A DNA stretch of 64,000 bases. Source: Tolumonas auensis DSM 9187. Lineage in GTDB: Bacteria > Pseudomonadota > Gammaproteobacteria > Enterobacterales > Aeromonadaceae. The stretch lies in the NCBI RefSeq assembly GCF_000023065.1, contig NC_012691.1:912501-976500 (forward strand). Reading direction: 5' to 3'. Shown here in pieces: positions 9,825 through 20,184 of the stretch (position 1 is the first letter of the stretch; every line of letters begins with the position of its first letter). Under the pieces are notes generated by a model that saw only the letters and a program-made list of their open reading frames with translations, did no database searches and was not told the origin of the DNA. A program made the translations under genes and the position numbers.

Positions 9825-11440
9825 TCGCCCGGAATCAGAATTGTTGGCGCCGGATTATCCTGTTGTTCAGGGTAATCCAGATTGTAATGTAACCCTCGGG
9901 ACTCTTTACGAGCCATCGCTGAACGTACTATCAGCTCTGCAACCTGCAGCAAATTGCGCAATTCGAGTAAATTGTTTGAAACGCGGAAGTTTGCATAATA
10001 CTCATGCACTTCTTGCTTGAGCAGATCGATTCGTCGTTTAGCCCGTTCCAGTCGCTTATTCGTGCGCACAATGCCAACATAATCCCACATGAATAATCTC
10101 AATTCATGCCAGTTGTGCTGAATAACAACCTCTTCGTCTGAGTTTGAGACCTGACTTTCATCCCATGCCGGTAATGAAGGTGGCATGCTGCTCATCGGCA
10201 AACGGGCTTCAATATCTTTTGCTGCAGATTGCGCGAAAACAATACATTCCAGTATAGAGTTTGATGCCATGCGATTAGCGCCATGCAGACCGGTATATGA
10301 TACTTCACCAATGGCATAGAGACCCGGGATATCCGTTTGTCCGAACTGATCACTCATTACCCCGCCACACGTGTAATGCGCAGCCGGAACAACGGGTATT
10401 GGTTGTTTGGTGATATCAATTCCCAGTTTCAGACAACGTTCATAAATAGTAGGGAAGTGTTTACGGACGAAATCAGCAGGTTTATGACTGATATCCAGAT
10501 ACATGCAGTCAGCACCCAGACGCTTCATTTCATAGTCGATTGCCCGTGCGACAATATCGCGTGGAGCGAGCTCTGCACGCTGATCGAACTCCGGCATGAA
10601 ACGCGAACCATCCGGGCGTTTCAGTAATGCGCCTTCACCACGCAATGCTTCGGTCAGCAGGAAGTTGCGATCATCAGGGTGAAATAATGTCGTTGGGTGA
10701 AATTGATTAAATTCCATGTTGGCAACACGGCAACCGGCACGCCATGCCATAGCGATACCATCACCGGAGCTGACATCCGGATTGGAAGTATATTGGTAAA
10801 CTTTAGATGCACCACCAGTTGCCAGTGCTACAAACCGGGCTCTGACGGTCTCGACCTGTTCTTTGGTTCGGTTCCAGATATAAGCACCTAATATCCGGTT
10901 TCCTGGAATACCAAGCTTTCTGGTTGTGATCAGATCAACGGCGTTGAACCGTTCCATTAATTGGATATTCGGATGTTGTCTTACCCGATCAACTAATGTG
11001 ACTTCAACAGATTTTCCTGTTGAGTCGGCTGAATGGAAAATCCGTCGATGACTGTGTCCGCCTTCGCGTGTCAGATGATATGATGGTTCGCCATCCTCAG
11101 TACTTCCTTCTTCTTTATCAAAAGGAACACCTTGCTGGATCAGCCAGTCGATCGACTCTTTTGCATTTTGAGCGGTAAATTCAACAATTGATTTATCGCA
11201 TAGACCGGCGCCTGCATTCAGCGTGTCATTTACGTGTGATTCGACGCTATCTGTTTTTTCAGCAACAGCAGCGATGCCTCCCTGGGCATAATAGGTAGCC
11301 CCTTCACTTAAGGGTCCTTTGCTCAATACCATCACTTTTGCATGATCTGCCAAGCGTAATGCTAAAGTGAGGCCTGCGGCACCACTGCCAATGATCAAAA
11401 CATCGCAGGAGTATTCAACATTCTGTTTCATAAGTATCAT
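9818..11440 (-). CDS. nadB: L-aspartate oxidase NadB
   Basis: The 540-residue flavoprotein oxidises L-aspartate to iminoaspartate, the first step of bacterial NAD synthesis; it can use oxygen or fumarate as acceptor. The FAD dinucleotide motif GSGAAG is at 18-23. Substrate-binding segments typical of the fumarate reductase/succinate dehydrogenase flavoprotein family are seen at [17 protein letters not shown] and [10 protein letters not shown]. The C-terminal helical domain is complete. The first ATG is preferred because AAGG lies five bases upstream; a second ATG three codons in is possible. It is divergent from rpoE, as in E. coli. Confidence 0.96.
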   Translation of the reverse strand: MILMKQNVEYSCDVLIIGSGAAGLTLALRLADHAKVMVLSKGPLSEGATYYAQGGIAAVAEKTDSVESHVNDTLNAGAGLCDKSIVEFTAQNAKESIDWLIQQGVPFDKEEGSTEDGEPSYHLTREGGHSHRRIFHSADSTGKSVEVTLVDRVRQHPNIQLMERFNAVDLITTRKLGIPGNRILGAYIWNRTKEQVETVRARFVALATGGASKVYQYTSNPDVSSGDGIAMAWRAGCRVANMEFNQFHPTTLFHPDDRNFLLTEALRGEGALLKRPDGSRFMPEFDQRAELAPRDIVARAIDYEMKRLGADCMYLDISHKPADFVRKHFPTIYERCLKLGIDITKQPIPVVPAAHYTCGGVMSDQFGQTDIPGLYAIGEVSYTGLHGANRMASNSILECIVFAQSAAKDIEARLPMSSMPPSLPAWDESQVSNSDEEVVIQHNWHELRLFMWDYVGIVRTNKRLERAKRRIDLLKQEVHEYYANFRVSNNLLELRNLLQVAELIVRSAMARKESRGLHYNLDYPEQQDNPAPTILIPGDY

Positions 11441-11518
11441 TGGCCTTGATGAGTAAAGCTTTATACTAGCCCAACTGATGGTCAGGTACAGCCCGGATCA
11501 CGTTTTTTTGCAGAGAAC

Positions 11519-11546
11519 AGAACTTTTCTCCAAAAATATTGTCTGA
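11519..11546 (+). promoter_or_regulatory. Sigma-E promoter of rpoE
   Basis: AGAACTT (11519-11525), a 16-base spacer and TCTGA (11542-11546) match the sigma-E consensus GGAACTT-N16-TCTGA, including the A-rich spacer. It lies about 55 bases before the rpoE start, so the operon should be autoregulated as in E. coli. Confidence 0.85.
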
Positions 11547-11600
11547 TTAAGTGTGCTACTTCGGGCCGATAGTGGAAATTTGGAGGAAATCGGCGTCGAT

Positions 11601-12185
11601 ATGAGCGATATAGAGATCGATCAACAGTTAGTTGAGCGAGTGCAACGTGGTGATAAACAGGCATTTAATCTGCTGGTAACTAAATACCAACGGAAGATAA
11701 TGAATCTGGTGAGTCGTTATGTAAGTAATCCTGGTGATATCGCTGATGTGGTTCAGGAAGTGTTTATAAGTGCTTATCGTTTCTTGCCTTCATTCAGAAA
11801 TGACAGTGCTTTTTATACATGGCTGTATCGTATTGCGGTTAATACGGCAAAGAATTATCTGGTCTCTAATGGCCGCCGTCCGCCGGGAATGGATGTCGAT
11901 ATCAGTGATGCAGAGCAATATGATTCAGGTGATGCATTACGTGATATAGCCAGTCCGGAACGCTTACTGTCATCCGACCAGGTTCGCAAGACGGTAGTGG
12001 ATGCATTGCAGTCATTACCTGAAGATTTACGAACAGTCATTACGCTACGGGAGATAGAGGGATTGAGCTACGAGGAGATCGCCGAAGTAATCGGATGTCC
12101 TGTCGGTACGGTTCGTTCCCGCATTTTCCGGGCTCGGGAAGTTATTGATAATCGTCTTAAGACCATACTGCAGGGAATAGATTAG
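11601..12185 (+). CDS. rpoE: RNA polymerase sigma-E factor (envelope stress)
   Basis: With the start at 11601 the protein has 194 residues and opens like E. coli RpoE (LVERVQRGDKQAFNLLV). Region 2 carries the DVVQEVFISAYR and FYTWLYRIAVNTAKNYL motifs that contact core enzyme and the -10. Region 4 has the LSYEEIAEVIGCPVGTVRSRIFRAR helix-turn-helix for the -35. An in-frame TTG/CTG extension upstream is not part of the conserved protein. GGAGGA lies 13 bases upstream, somewhat far. The first gene of rpoE-rseA-rseB-rseC, it directs transcription of outer-membrane folding genes under envelope stress. Confidence 0.96.
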   Translation: MSDIEIDQQLVERVQRGDKQAFNLLVTKYQRKIMNLVSRYVSNPGDIADVVQEVFISAYRFLPSFRNDSAFYTWLYRIAVNTAKNYLVSNGRRPPGMDVDISDAEQYDSGDALRDIASPERLLSSDQVRKTVVDALQSLPEDLRTVITLREIEGLSYEEIAEVIGCPVGTVRSRIFRAREVIDNRLKTILQGID

Positions 12186-12220
12186 GATTATCCTGCTTTG
12201 AAATGGAGTAACGGGTTAGT

Positions 12221-12793
12221 ATGACAATATCAAAAGAACGCGTTTCAGCCCTGATGGATAATCAGTTGCAGTCTGAGCAATCACTAAAAGCATTGCTGGA
12301 TGATCCGTCTGCATCAGCAACGTGGGAGCGTTATCATTTGATTGGTGATGCCTTACGTGATGAATTACCAGAACAGCTTGATCTCTCTCTGTTACAGCGT
12401 ATAGCTGACGCCTTAGAGCAGGAGCCTGTTGTTTTAGCACCTAAGCCGCGCCTTTCTTTACTTTCTGCAGTCAAACCAAATGTAAAAAAATTTATTCAGG
12501 TTGCCGGGCAATATGGTATCGCAGCCTCAGTGGCTGTGGTCGTTCTCGTCGGTGTTCAGCAATATCAGCAAACTGATACCAGTATTAAGCAGGGACCTGT
12601 GCTTAACACAGTTCCTGTCGGTGGTGGCTCTGCTATGCCGGTTAGTGTGAATTATAATTCTGAACGAATTAACACGTCGCAACAGAAATCATCGGCTATG
12701 TCTGAGCAGCAGTTACAGGAGCAGCGCCAGCGAATAGCTCGTTTTATTCAGGATCATCAGTTACAACAACGTTTATCACCTGCTGAGCGGTAA
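12221..12793 (+). CDS. rseA: Anti-sigma-E factor RseA
   Basis: The 190-residue protein has an N-terminal cytoplasmic anti-sigma domain (residues 1 to about 75, with LMDNQ and WERYHLIGDALR, as in E. coli RseA). A single transmembrane helix lies at about 98-113, followed by a Gln-rich periplasmic tail that binds RseB. It holds RpoE at the inner membrane until DegS and RseP cleave it. It lies 35 bases after rpoE and 10 bases before rseB. The periplasmic part is shorter and more Gln-rich than in E. coli. Confidence 0.94.
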   Translation: MTISKERVSALMDNQLQSEQSLKALLDDPSASATWERYHLIGDALRDELPEQLDLSLLQRIADALEQEPVVLAPKPRLSLLSAVKPNVKKFIQVAGQYGIAASVAVVVLVGVQQYQQTDTSIKQGPVLNTVPVGGGSAMPVSVNYNSERINTSQQKSSAMSEQQLQEQRQRIARFIQDHQLQQRLSPAER

Positions 12794-12803
12794 TTGAATT
12801 TTG

Positions 12804-13766
12804 ATGCATCGTATCGTTTTAACTTTCTTTTTAATTGGCTCATTCATAACTAAAGCCTCCGCAGAACCATCGGCAGAGGCTTTGTTATTTCAGATGCAGC
12901 GCGGTTATCATCACAACAATTTTGAGTTGGTAATGGCGCATATACTACAAAATAACATTGAGCCGTTACGTCTGACGCATGGCTGGAATAACAGGACAGA
13001 AATAACGCATCTGCTGACATTGAGTGGCCGGCCAATTGAATATCTTGGAAAAAATAAGCAGGTAACATTTGCTGAGTCTGCACAAATATCTTATACGTTG
13101 CAGGAATCACAGTTACCGGGATTGTGGTTTTCTATGCTGAATTCTTCACCGGAGACTCTGCTTAAATATTACGAGGTAGTCAGCACCGGGAAAAGTCGTA
13201 TTGCCGGACAGGTAGCGCAACTGGTTCGCCTGACAGCCAAAGAAGATAGTAAATATAGTTTTATCATATGGTTAGAGCAGAAAACTGGCATTCTATTGCG
13301 TCTGGATGTTAATGACGCGCAGGGTAATCTGGTGGAGCAGTATCTGGGCATTGATTTTCGTTTACTATCTGAAAATTCTACAAACATCAAAACGCTCGCC
13401 TCTATGAAAGTGCCTCCGGCTGCAACCAGCCACGATATTTATCGTGCTGAGCCTGCATCGCATCAGTGGACTCTGGGTTGGTTACCTTCGGGGTTTGTCC
13501 CGCTATCGTCTGATCAGCATAAACTGATCGGTAGTGACGAGTTAGTGGACTACTTTATGCTTAGTGATGGATTGGTGGATGTCTCTGTCTATATTTCCCG
13601 CTCATCAGCAGAAACTAAGGGCCGGGAAAAGGAACAAATTGCGATGCATGGCGCCACATCCATTTTCAGTATTAACCGGGATGATGGTGTCACGTTGACT
13701 GTAGTAGGCGAGCTGCCTTTGCTCAGTTTGCGGCGTATAGCAGAGACTATTCGGGCAAATAAGTAA
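12804..13766 (+). CDS. rseB: Sigma-E regulatory periplasmic protein RseB
   Basis: The 320-residue protein has a signal peptide (MHRIVLTFFLIGSF..., likely cut after ASA near residue 20) and two beta-rich domains typical of the LolA-like RseB family. RseB binds the periplasmic tail of RseA and protects it from DegS, releasing it when lipopolysaccharide or lipoprotein signals accumulate. ATG at 12804 is chosen over the adjacent TTG at 12801. It sits between rseA and rseC with 10-base gaps on each side, so the four genes form one operon. Confidence 0.93.
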   Translation: MHRIVLTFFLIGSFITKASAEPSAEALLFQMQRGYHHNNFELVMAHILQNNIEPLRLTHGWNNRTEITHLLTLSGRPIEYLGKNKQVTFAESAQISYTLQESQLPGLWFSMLNSSPETLLKYYEVVSTGKSRIAGQVAQLVRLTAKEDSKYSFIIWLEQKTGILLRLDVNDAQGNLVEQYLGIDFRLLSENSTNIKTLASMKVPPAATSHDIYRAEPASHQWTLGWLPSGFVPLSSDQHKLIGSDELVDYFMLSDGLVDVSVYISRSSAETKGREKEQIAMHGATSIFSINRDDGVTLTVVGELPLLSLRRIAETIRANK

Positions 13767-13776
13767 GGGGATTACG

Positions 13777-14238
13777 ATGATTGAAGCTATTGCCACGGTT
13801 GTGGCCACCCGGGCGGGTTATGTCAGTGTTGAATATCAACGTGCATCAGCCTGCGGTCACTGCCATCATCAGTCAAGCTGTGCTATCAGTTCCGGAATGG
13901 ATGACGGTCAGGGGCATGGCGATCATATTATTGATATTGCATGCATACTGCCGCTGGAGATCGGACAGCAGGTCAGAGTTGGCATTCCGGAAAACGGACT
14001 GCTGAAAGGTGCCTTGCTGGTTTATATTTTGCCGTTGTTTTTTATCATGCTGGGAGCCGGTATCGGGCAAGCATTTTCTGTTGCCGGAGAAGAGTGGCCT
14101 GCCATAGCGGGTGCGGTTCTGGGAGGATATGTCGGGTTCATGCTGATGCGTCTCCGATCGGCCAGATTAACCAATGCCGAATATAAACCGGTTATTCTCG
14201 GAGTCACTATTCCGGTCATGCAGAACCGTTGTAACTGA
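13777..14238 (+). CDS. rseC: RseC family membrane protein
   Basis: The 153-residue protein has a short cytoplasmic N-terminal part with a cysteine cluster, CGHCHHQSSC at 26-35 plus Cys56, which could bind a metal or Fe-S cluster. Two transmembrane helices follow at about 76-97 and 106-124. This matches RseC/MucC. In Salmonella and Rhodobacter (RnfE-region homologue) the family is linked to thiamine synthesis or redox reduction of SoxR. In E. coli RseC has only a minor positive effect on sigma-E. Last gene of the rpoE operon; AAGGGG precedes the ATG. Confidence 0.92.
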   Translation: MIEAIATVVATRAGYVSVEYQRASACGHCHHQSSCAISSGMDDGQGHGDHIIDIACILPLEIGQQVRVGIPENGLLKGALLVYILPLFFIMLGAGIGQAFSVAGEEWPAIAGAVLGGYVGFMLMRLRSARLTNAEYKPVILGVTIPVMQNRCN

Positions 14239-14247
14239 AATATTAAT

Positions 14248-14283
14248 GATTGCCTTGTGCTCATTCAGAGCGCGAGTGCAATC
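14248..14283 (+). repeat. Strong hairpin between rseC and lepA
   Basis: GATTGCCTTGTGCT can pair with AGCGCGAG-T-GCAATC around a seven-base loop, giving 14 base pairs (two G-T) and one bulged T. No T tract follows, so it is not a standard terminator. It could be a processing or Rho-related structure at the end of the sigma-E operon. Confidence 0.55.
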
Positions 14284-14375
14284 AGTCACTACTAATCATA
14301 GCTCTGCTGCTACTAATCCAGTAAAATCCTGCTCAAATTATCGTTAATTACATGCCATCAGATAAATAAGACCTC

Positions 14376-16172
14376 ATGAAAAATATTCGTAACTTCTCTA
14401 TTATTGCCCATATTGACCATGGTAAATCCACACTGTCAGACCGCTTGATTCAGATGTGTGGCGGTCTCAGCGAACGAGAAATGCAGGCGCAGGTTCTGGA
14501 TTCCATGGATCTTGAACGTGAACGTGGGATCACGATCAAGGCGCAGAGTGTTACGCTGGATTACAAAGCTAACGATGGCGAAACCTATCAGCTTAATTTC
14601 ATCGATACACCCGGACATGTGGACTTTTCATATGAAGTGTCTCGTTCTCTGGCTGCCTGTGAAGGTGCATTGCTGGTTGTTGATGCGGGTCAGGGGGTTG
14701 AAGCCCAGACGTTGGCTAACTGCTATACCGCACTGGAAATGAATCTGGAAGTTGTTCCGGTTCTGAATAAGATCGATTTACCGCAGGCTGAGCCAGAACG
14801 TGTTGCGGAAGAGATTGAAGATATTGTTGGCATTGATGCCATGGATGCCGTGCGTTGCTCAGCTAAAACAGGCCTGGGTGTAGATGACGTACTGGAAGAA
14901 ATTGTAAAAAGAATTCCCGCTCCGGAAGGTGATCCGGATGCACCGTTGCAAGCATTAATTATTGATTCCTGGTTTGATGATTATCTGGGTGTTGTGTCAC
15001 TGGTCCGGATTAAAAATGGTTCTCTGAAAAAGAACGATAAAATTAAGGTCATGAGCACAGGTCAGACCTGGGGTGTTGATCGCCTGGGTATTTCAACGCC
15101 GAAACAGAAAGATACTCTGGCCTTAAATTGTGGCGAGGTAGGTTGGGTTGTTTGCGGTATCAAAGATATTCATGGCGCACCTGTTGGCGATACACTGACC
15201 CTTGCCAAAAATGGTGCTGAATCTGCATTGCCAGGTTTCAAAAAGGTGAAACCACAGGTTTATGCCGGTCTGTTCCCGATTTCATCTGATGATTATGAAT
15301 CATTCCGCGATGCACTGGAAAAACTGTCGCTGAATGATGCATCACTGTTTTATGAACCAGAAAATTCAACTGCATTAGGTTTTGGGTTCCGCTGTGGCTT
15401 CCTGGGCATGTTGCACATGGAAATCATTCAGGAGCGTCTGGAACGAGAGTATGATCTGGATCTGATCACTACTGCACCAACGGTAGTGTATGAAATCGTT
15501 CAGACAGATGGCACGATCATTCATATTGATAGTCCGTCCAACTTGCCTGCTATTAATAACATTCAGGAATTACGTGAGCCAATTGCTGAATGTAATATTC
15601 TGGTACCTCAGGATTATCTGGGTAACGTTATTACGCTGTGTATAGAAAAACGTGGTGTACAAACCAATATGGTTTATCACGGTAATCAGGTTGCGTTGAC
15701 CTATGAAATTCCGATGGCGGAAGTTGTGCTCGATTTCTTTGATCGTTTGAAATCAACCAGCCGGGGTTATGCCTCTCTGGATTATGGCTTCAAACGCTTC
15801 GATGCAGCGGATATGGTTCGTCTGGATATTATGATTAACGGTGAGCGGGTTGATGCGCTGGCTATTATCACACACAAAGATAATGCGCCATTCCGCGGTC
15901 GTCAGTTGGTTGAAAAAATGCGTGAACTGATCCCAAGACAGATGTTTGATATTGCTATTCAGGCTGCAATTGGAAATCATATTATTGCACGTAGTACCGT
16001 AAAAGCGATGCGCAAAGACGTATTAGCTAAATGTTATGGTGGCGACGTCAGCCGTAAGAAAAAACTGCTCAATAAGCAGAAAGAGGGTAAAAAGAGAATG
16101 AAATCTGTAGGCCGGGTTGACGTGCCGCAAGAAGCATTCCTCGCAATCCTGCATGTTGGAAAGGATAATTAA
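14376..16172 (+). CDS. lepA: Elongation factor 4 (LepA)
   Basis: The 598-residue translational GTPase has the usual family length. G1 is AHIDHGKST at 11-19, the effector loop follows [11 protein letters not shown]3 is DTPGHVDF and G4 is NKID. Domains II, III and V are followed by the LepA-specific C-terminal domain ending [22 protein letters not shown]. It binds ribosomes and affects initiation or stalled elongation under stress. It is the first gene of lepA-lepB-rnc-era-recO-pdxJ, whose members are three bases apart or overlap. No strong Shine-Dalgarno is seen before the ATG. Confidence 0.97.
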
Positions 16173-16175
16173 TTA

Positions 16176-17096
16176 ATGGCTAACACTTTTGCATTGATTC
16201 TGGTCGCTGTCACTGTGGTGACAGGACTTGTCTGGTTATTAGATCATTGGGTGCTTGTTCGTTTCAGGGCTGCGAAAGCTCGGCAGGCACAGGAATCTGC
16301 ACATGCTCCGTTGACTGCAGAGGTTATTGAAAAACTAATGACTGAACCGGTCTGGGTGGAACAGTGCAAAGGCATCTTTCCGGTCATCGCAGCAGTATTG
16401 ATTTTACGCTCATTTTTATATGAGCCATTCCAGATACCATCCGGCTCGATGATGCCGACATTGCTTGATGGTGATTTTATTCTGGTCAATAAATATGTTT
16501 ATGGCCTGAAAGAACCCGTAACTAACCGTACTTTAATTGAAACCAGTCATCCAGCACGTGGCGATGTTGTTGTATTCAAATATCCGGAGAATCCGGGTAT
16601 TGATTACATCAAACGCATCATTGGATTACCCGGCGATAAAATTATTTTCCGTAATAAAGAGCTTTATCTGCAGCCCGCTTGCAAGGACAGTAAAATTTGT
16701 CCTCAGCTGAAAAAAGTTGAAACGGAGTTTGTTGAAAGCGGGATGTTCACTCAGTTGGGAATGCCTCTGGAACATTACTCCGAGAAACTAACTACAGTTA
16801 AAAGCCATGATATTTTGATAAATAACCTTATTCCGGATCGCGCAGGTCAGTATTACCAGCAATCCGGACAGCCAGCAGGCGAGTGGGTTGTGCCTGAAGG
16901 GCATTATTTTGCGATGGGGGATAACCGCGATAACAGTCTGGATAGTCGTTTCTGGGGATTTGTACCGGAACGCAATCTGGTCGGGAAAGCGGTTGCTATC
17001 TGGATGAGTTTTGAATTCGACCGACCGGAGGGTAGTTCTGTGCCTGGGTGGATTCCGACCGGTGTTCGTTTTAATCGTATAGGCAGTATTCAGTGA
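16176..17096 (+). CDS. lepB: Signal peptidase I
   Basis: The 306-residue inner-membrane protease removes signal peptides from exported proteins. An N-terminal transmembrane helix (about 4-23) is followed by a second near 66-81. The catalytic Ser91 lies in [11 protein letters not shown] and the general-base Lys146 in [11 protein letters not shown], the same positions as in E. coli LepB counting the first Met. Box E is [14 protein letters not shown]. The gene starts three bases after lepA and its stop overlaps the GTG of rnc, so the genes are translationally coupled. Confidence 0.97.
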   Translation: MANTFALILVAVTVVTGLVWLLDHWVLVRFRAAKARQAQESAHAPLTAEVIEKLMTEPVWVEQCKGIFPVIAAVLILRSFLYEPFQIPSGSMMPTLLDGDFILVNKYVYGLKEPVTNRTLIETSHPARGDVVVFKYPENPGIDYIKRIIGLPGDKIIFRNKELYLQPACKDSKICPQLKKVETEFVESGMFTQLGMPLEHYSEKLTTVKSHDILINNLIPDRAGQYYQQSGQPAGEWVVPEGHYFAMGDNRDNSLDSRFWGFVPERNLVGKAVAIWMSFEFDRPEGSSVPGWIPTGVRFNRIGSIQ

Positions 17097-17764
17097 ATGA
17101 TAAATTATCACGCTTAGAGCAAAAGCTAGGCTATCCGTTTCAGAACAAAGATTTATTAGTTCGGGCTATCACTCATCGTAGCGCCGGCTCCCGTCATAAT
17201 GAACGTCTGGAGTTTTTAGGTGATTCGATCTTAAGTCTGGTTATCGCCGAAGTACTCTATCATCGTTTCCCGAATGTAAGCGAAGGGGATATGAGCCGGA
17301 TGCGGGCGACGTTAGTCCGCGAAAAAACACTGGCTGAACTGGCCCGTGAATTTGCGCTGGGTGATTATCTGATCCTTGGGCCGGGTGAACTGAAAAGCGG
17401 TGGCTATCGTCGGGAATCAATACTGGCGGATACCGTTGAGGCTTTGATCGGCGCGATCTATCTCGATAGTGATCTGGATGGGATCCGAACATTAATGCTG
17501 AACTGGTACAACGAACGGCTGGATTCAATTCGTCCGGGTGTTGAGCAGAAAGATCCGAAAACTCGTCTGCAGGAGTTTCTGCAGGGGCGTCGCCGTCCGT
17601 TACCAACTTATGCGGTAACTGATGTTAAAGGGGAAGCACATAATCAGCAGTTTACTGTTGAATGTGCGATCGATGATATTGAGGCTGCGTTCGTTGGTGT
17701 TGGTTCCAGCCGCAGAAAGGCTGAGCAGGCCGCTGCTGAAAGAGCTCTGGAGCAATTAACATGA
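17093..17764 (+). CDS. rnc: Ribonuclease III
   Basis: The 223-residue enzyme cleaves double-stranded RNA, including rRNA precursors. The RNase III signature [11 protein letters not shown] is at 37-47, the second acidic catalytic segment ([13 protein letters not shown]) is near 112-124, and a dsRNA-binding domain covers about 155-222. The start is a GTG overlapping the lepB stop (GTGA), a weak start that fits the tight control of rnc in relatives. The last four bases overlap era. Confidence 0.97.
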   Translation: MNDKLSRLEQKLGYPFQNKDLLVRAITHRSAGSRHNERLEFLGDSILSLVIAEVLYHRFPNVSEGDMSRMRATLVREKTLAELAREFALGDYLILGPGELKSGGYRRESILADTVEALIGAIYLDSDLDGIRTLMLNWYNERLDSIRPGVEQKDPKTRLQEFLQGRRRPLPTYAVTDVKGEAHNQQFTVECAIDDIEAAFVGVGSSRRKAEQAAAERALEQLT

Positions 17765-18663
17765 CTGAAGAAAAAACCTACTGCGGTTTTGTCGCAATCG
17801 TAGGTCGGCCAAATGTTGGTAAATCGACCTTACTAAACAAGTTACTGGGACAGAAAGTCAGTATTACTTCCCGTAAACCACAAACTACACGTCATCGTAT
17901 TCTGGGTATTGATACACAGGGTGCTTATCAGACCATATTTGTTGATACACCGGGTCTTCATATTGAAGAAAAGCGGGCGATCAACCGGCTGATGAATCGT
18001 GCTGCCACAAGCTCTCTGGGTGATGTGGAAATGGTTGTATTTGTCGTCGATGGCACTCACTGGACTGACGATGACGAGATGGTGCTGAATAAGTTGCGCC
18101 ATATGCATTGCCCGGTCGTGCTTGCTGTCAATAAAGTTGATGTAATCAAAGACAAAGAGATCCTGTTACCGCATCTGCAAATGCTGGCACAGAAAGGTAA
18201 TTTTGCTGAAATCCTGCCGATTTCTGCGGAAAAGGGTACCAACGTCGAGAAAATCCGTGAAATGGCTAAACGGTTGTTACCTGAAGGGGAACACTATTTT
18301 CCGGAAGATTACATCACGGATCGTAGCTCACGTTTCATGGCATCAGAGATTATCCGTGAGAAACTGATGCGTTTTACCGGAGAAGAATTACCTTACTCTG
18401 TTACTGTTGAAATCGAGCGTTTCAAAGTAGAAGAAGATGGATTATTTCATATCAATGCCCTGATCCTGGTTGAGCGCGAAGGTCAGAAAAAAATGGTGAT
18501 CGGTAACAAGGGTGAAAAACTCAAAGTTATCGGCACCGAAGCACGCCTGGATATGGAACGGTTGTTTGGCCAGCGTGTTTTTCTGGAACTCTGGGTCAAG
18601 GTTAAATCCGGTTGGGCTGATGATGAACGAGCCTTACGTAGCTTAGGTTATGGTGATGACTGA
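17761..18663 (+). CDS. era: GTPase Era
   Basis: The 300-residue essential GTPase binds the 3' end of 16S rRNA during 30S subunit assembly. G1 is GRPNVGKST at 15-23, G3 is DTPG near 60, and G4 NKVD is near 123. A C-terminal KH domain contains the [11 protein letters not shown] loop. The ATG overlaps the rnc stop (ATGA), and its 3' end overlaps recO by 14 bases. Confidence 0.97.
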   Translation: MTEEKTYCGFVAIVGRPNVGKSTLLNKLLGQKVSITSRKPQTTRHRILGIDTQGAYQTIFVDTPGLHIEEKRAINRLMNRAATSSLGDVEMVVFVVDGTHWTDDDEMVLNKLRHMHCPVVLAVNKVDVIKDKEILLPHLQMLAQKGNFAEILPISAEKGTNVEKIREMAKRLLPEGEHYFPEDYITDRSSRFMASEIIREKLMRFTGEELPYSVTVEIERFKVEEDGLFHINALILVEREGQKKMVIGNKGEKLKVIGTEARLDMERLFGQRVFLELWVKVKSGWADDERALRSLGYGDD

Positions 18664-19375
18664 GCCGGATTTATCGCCGGCTTTTGTCTTACATACCCGT
18701 CCGTACCGGGAAACCAGCCAGCTGGTGGATCTGTTTGTCGCTTCAATGGGCAAGGTATCCGTCGTTGCGAAAGGTTCCCGCTCACCCCGTTCTTCGGTAA
18801 AAGGGCTGCTTCAGCCCTTTTTGCCACTTCATATCCACTATGGTGGGAAAAGCAGTCTGAAAACTTTGCTGCAGCTTGAGGCGCGAAGCCCGCAAGTTGC
18901 ATTGCAGGGAGAACGATTATTCAGCGCCTTATATCTGAACGAACTGCTCTATTATTTGCTGGAACCTGACACTGAATATCCCGGATTATTCAGTGGCTAT
19001 TTTCAGACATTGCTGGCATTAGCCGATCAGCAACAACTCGTTTCCCCACTGTTACGGCAATTTGAATTACTATTACTGCAGCAATTAGGTTATGGCGCAG
19101 ACTTTTGTTATGCGGCTGATAGCTGTTTACCGATAGACCCTGCCTGTTATTATCGCTATGAACCAGAAGCTGGATTTATCACTACAGCTCTGCGTGATCA
19201 TGCCTTTTTTTCTGGTCGGGAAATCATTGGGATAGCAGAGCAGGCCTTTTCTGATGAATATATTTTAGCTGCGGCCCGTCGTTTTAGTCGTCAGGCGTTT
19301 GCCGCATTATTAGGTAACCGTCCCCTGAAAAGCAGGGAGCTTTATTCTGCATTTATAGCAAGGAGATCAGAGTGA
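18650..19375 (+). CDS. recO: DNA repair protein RecO
   Basis: The 241-residue protein has an N-terminal OB fold ([38 protein letters not shown]) and a helical C-terminal part ending [14 protein letters not shown]. It loads RecA on SSB-coated DNA with RecR at gaps. Three possible starts (18650 ATG, 18653 GTG, 18656 ATG) lie inside the end of era; the first is given. The gene ends four bases into pdxJ. The zinc-binding cysteines seen in some RecO proteins are not a clear set here. Confidence 0.93.
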   Translation: MVMTEPDLSPAFVLHTRPYRETSQLVDLFVASMGKVSVVAKGSRSPRSSVKGLLQPFLPLHIHYGGKSSLKTLLQLEARSPQVALQGERLFSALYLNELLYYLLEPDTEYPGLFSGYFQTLLALADQQQLVSPLLRQFELLLLQQLGYGADFCYAADSCLPIDPACYYRYEPEAGFITTALRDHAFFSGREIIGIAEQAFSDEYILAAARRFSRQAFAALLGNRPLKSRELYSAFIARRSE

Positions 19376-20103
19376 GCAAGATTTTATTGGGTGTGAACAT
19401 TGATCACGTGGCTACGTTGCGTAACGCCCGTGGTACCGCATATCCGGATCCTGTGTTTGCAGCCGCATTGGCAGAACAGGCAGGGGCAGAAGGGATCACG
19501 GTCCATTTGCGTGAAGATCGTCGTCATATCACCGACCGCGATGTTGAAATTCTGCGTCAGACTATCAAAACGCGCATGAATCTGGAAATGGCAGTCACTG
19601 AAGAGATGCTGTCTATTGCCTGTCGGATCAAACCTCAGTTTGTCTGTCTGGTGCCTGAAAAGCGTCAGGAAGTGACCACGGAAGGCGGTCTGGATGTCGC
19701 GTCACAAGTGGAACGGATCCGCGATGCGGTGACTCGTCTTGCTGCTGTGGGTACCCAGGTATCACTGTTTATTGATGCTGATCATGCACAAATTGATGCT
19801 GCGGTTGCTAGTGGTGCGCCTTATATAGAGATCCATACCGGTCGTTATGCTGATGCAGAGACTGAAGAAGAACAACAGCAAGAACTGGTTCGTATTGCTG
19901 AAGCGGCTGCTTATGCATCCAAAAAAGGTTTGAAAGTGAATGCCGGACATGGCTTGCATTATCAGAATGTACAGGCAATTGCGGCTATTCCTGAGATGAT
20001 TGAACTTAATATTGGTCATGCGATTATTGGGCGGGCTGTATTCAGTGGATTGCCTGAAGCTGTGGCAGAAATGAAGCGTCTGATGCTGGAAGCGCGTCAG
20101 TAA
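19372..20103 (+). CDS. pdxJ: Pyridoxine 5'-phosphate synthase
   Basis: The 243-residue TIM-barrel enzyme condenses 1-deoxyxylulose 5-phosphate with 3-amino-2-oxopropyl phosphate to make pyridoxine 5'-phosphate (vitamin B6). It shows the family motifs [16 protein letters not shown] near the start, the phosphate-binding HLREDRRHI and the C-terminal [12 protein letters not shown]. It starts with GTG seven bases after AAGGAG (19360-19365) and overlaps the recO stop. acpS, which follows pdxJ in E. coli, is absent; a terminator comes directly after. Confidence 0.97.
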   Translation: MSKILLGVNIDHVATLRNARGTAYPDPVFAAALAEQAGAEGITVHLREDRRHITDRDVEILRQTIKTRMNLEMAVTEEMLSIACRIKPQFVCLVPEKRQEVTTEGGLDVASQVERIRDAVTRLAAVGTQVSLFIDADHAQIDAAVASGAPYIEIHTGRYADAETEEEQQQELVRIAEAAAYASKKGLKVNAGHGLHYQNVQAIAAIPEMIELNIGHAIIGRAVFSGLPEAVAEMKRLMLEARQ

Positions 20104-20124
20104 GTGCAATAAGAACGATAAGAA

Positions 20125-20158
20125 CAAAAAGGGTAGTCATAGTCGACTACCCTTTTTT
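20125..20158. terminator. Bidirectional terminator between pdxJ and the decarboxylase gene
   Basis: An A run, GGGTAGTC, a six-base loop, GACTACCC and a run of T form a perfect stem that serves the converging pdxJ and decarboxylase transcripts. Confidence 0.9.
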
Positions 20159-20184
20159 ATTTAACCAGCTGATTAGAAACAGTA

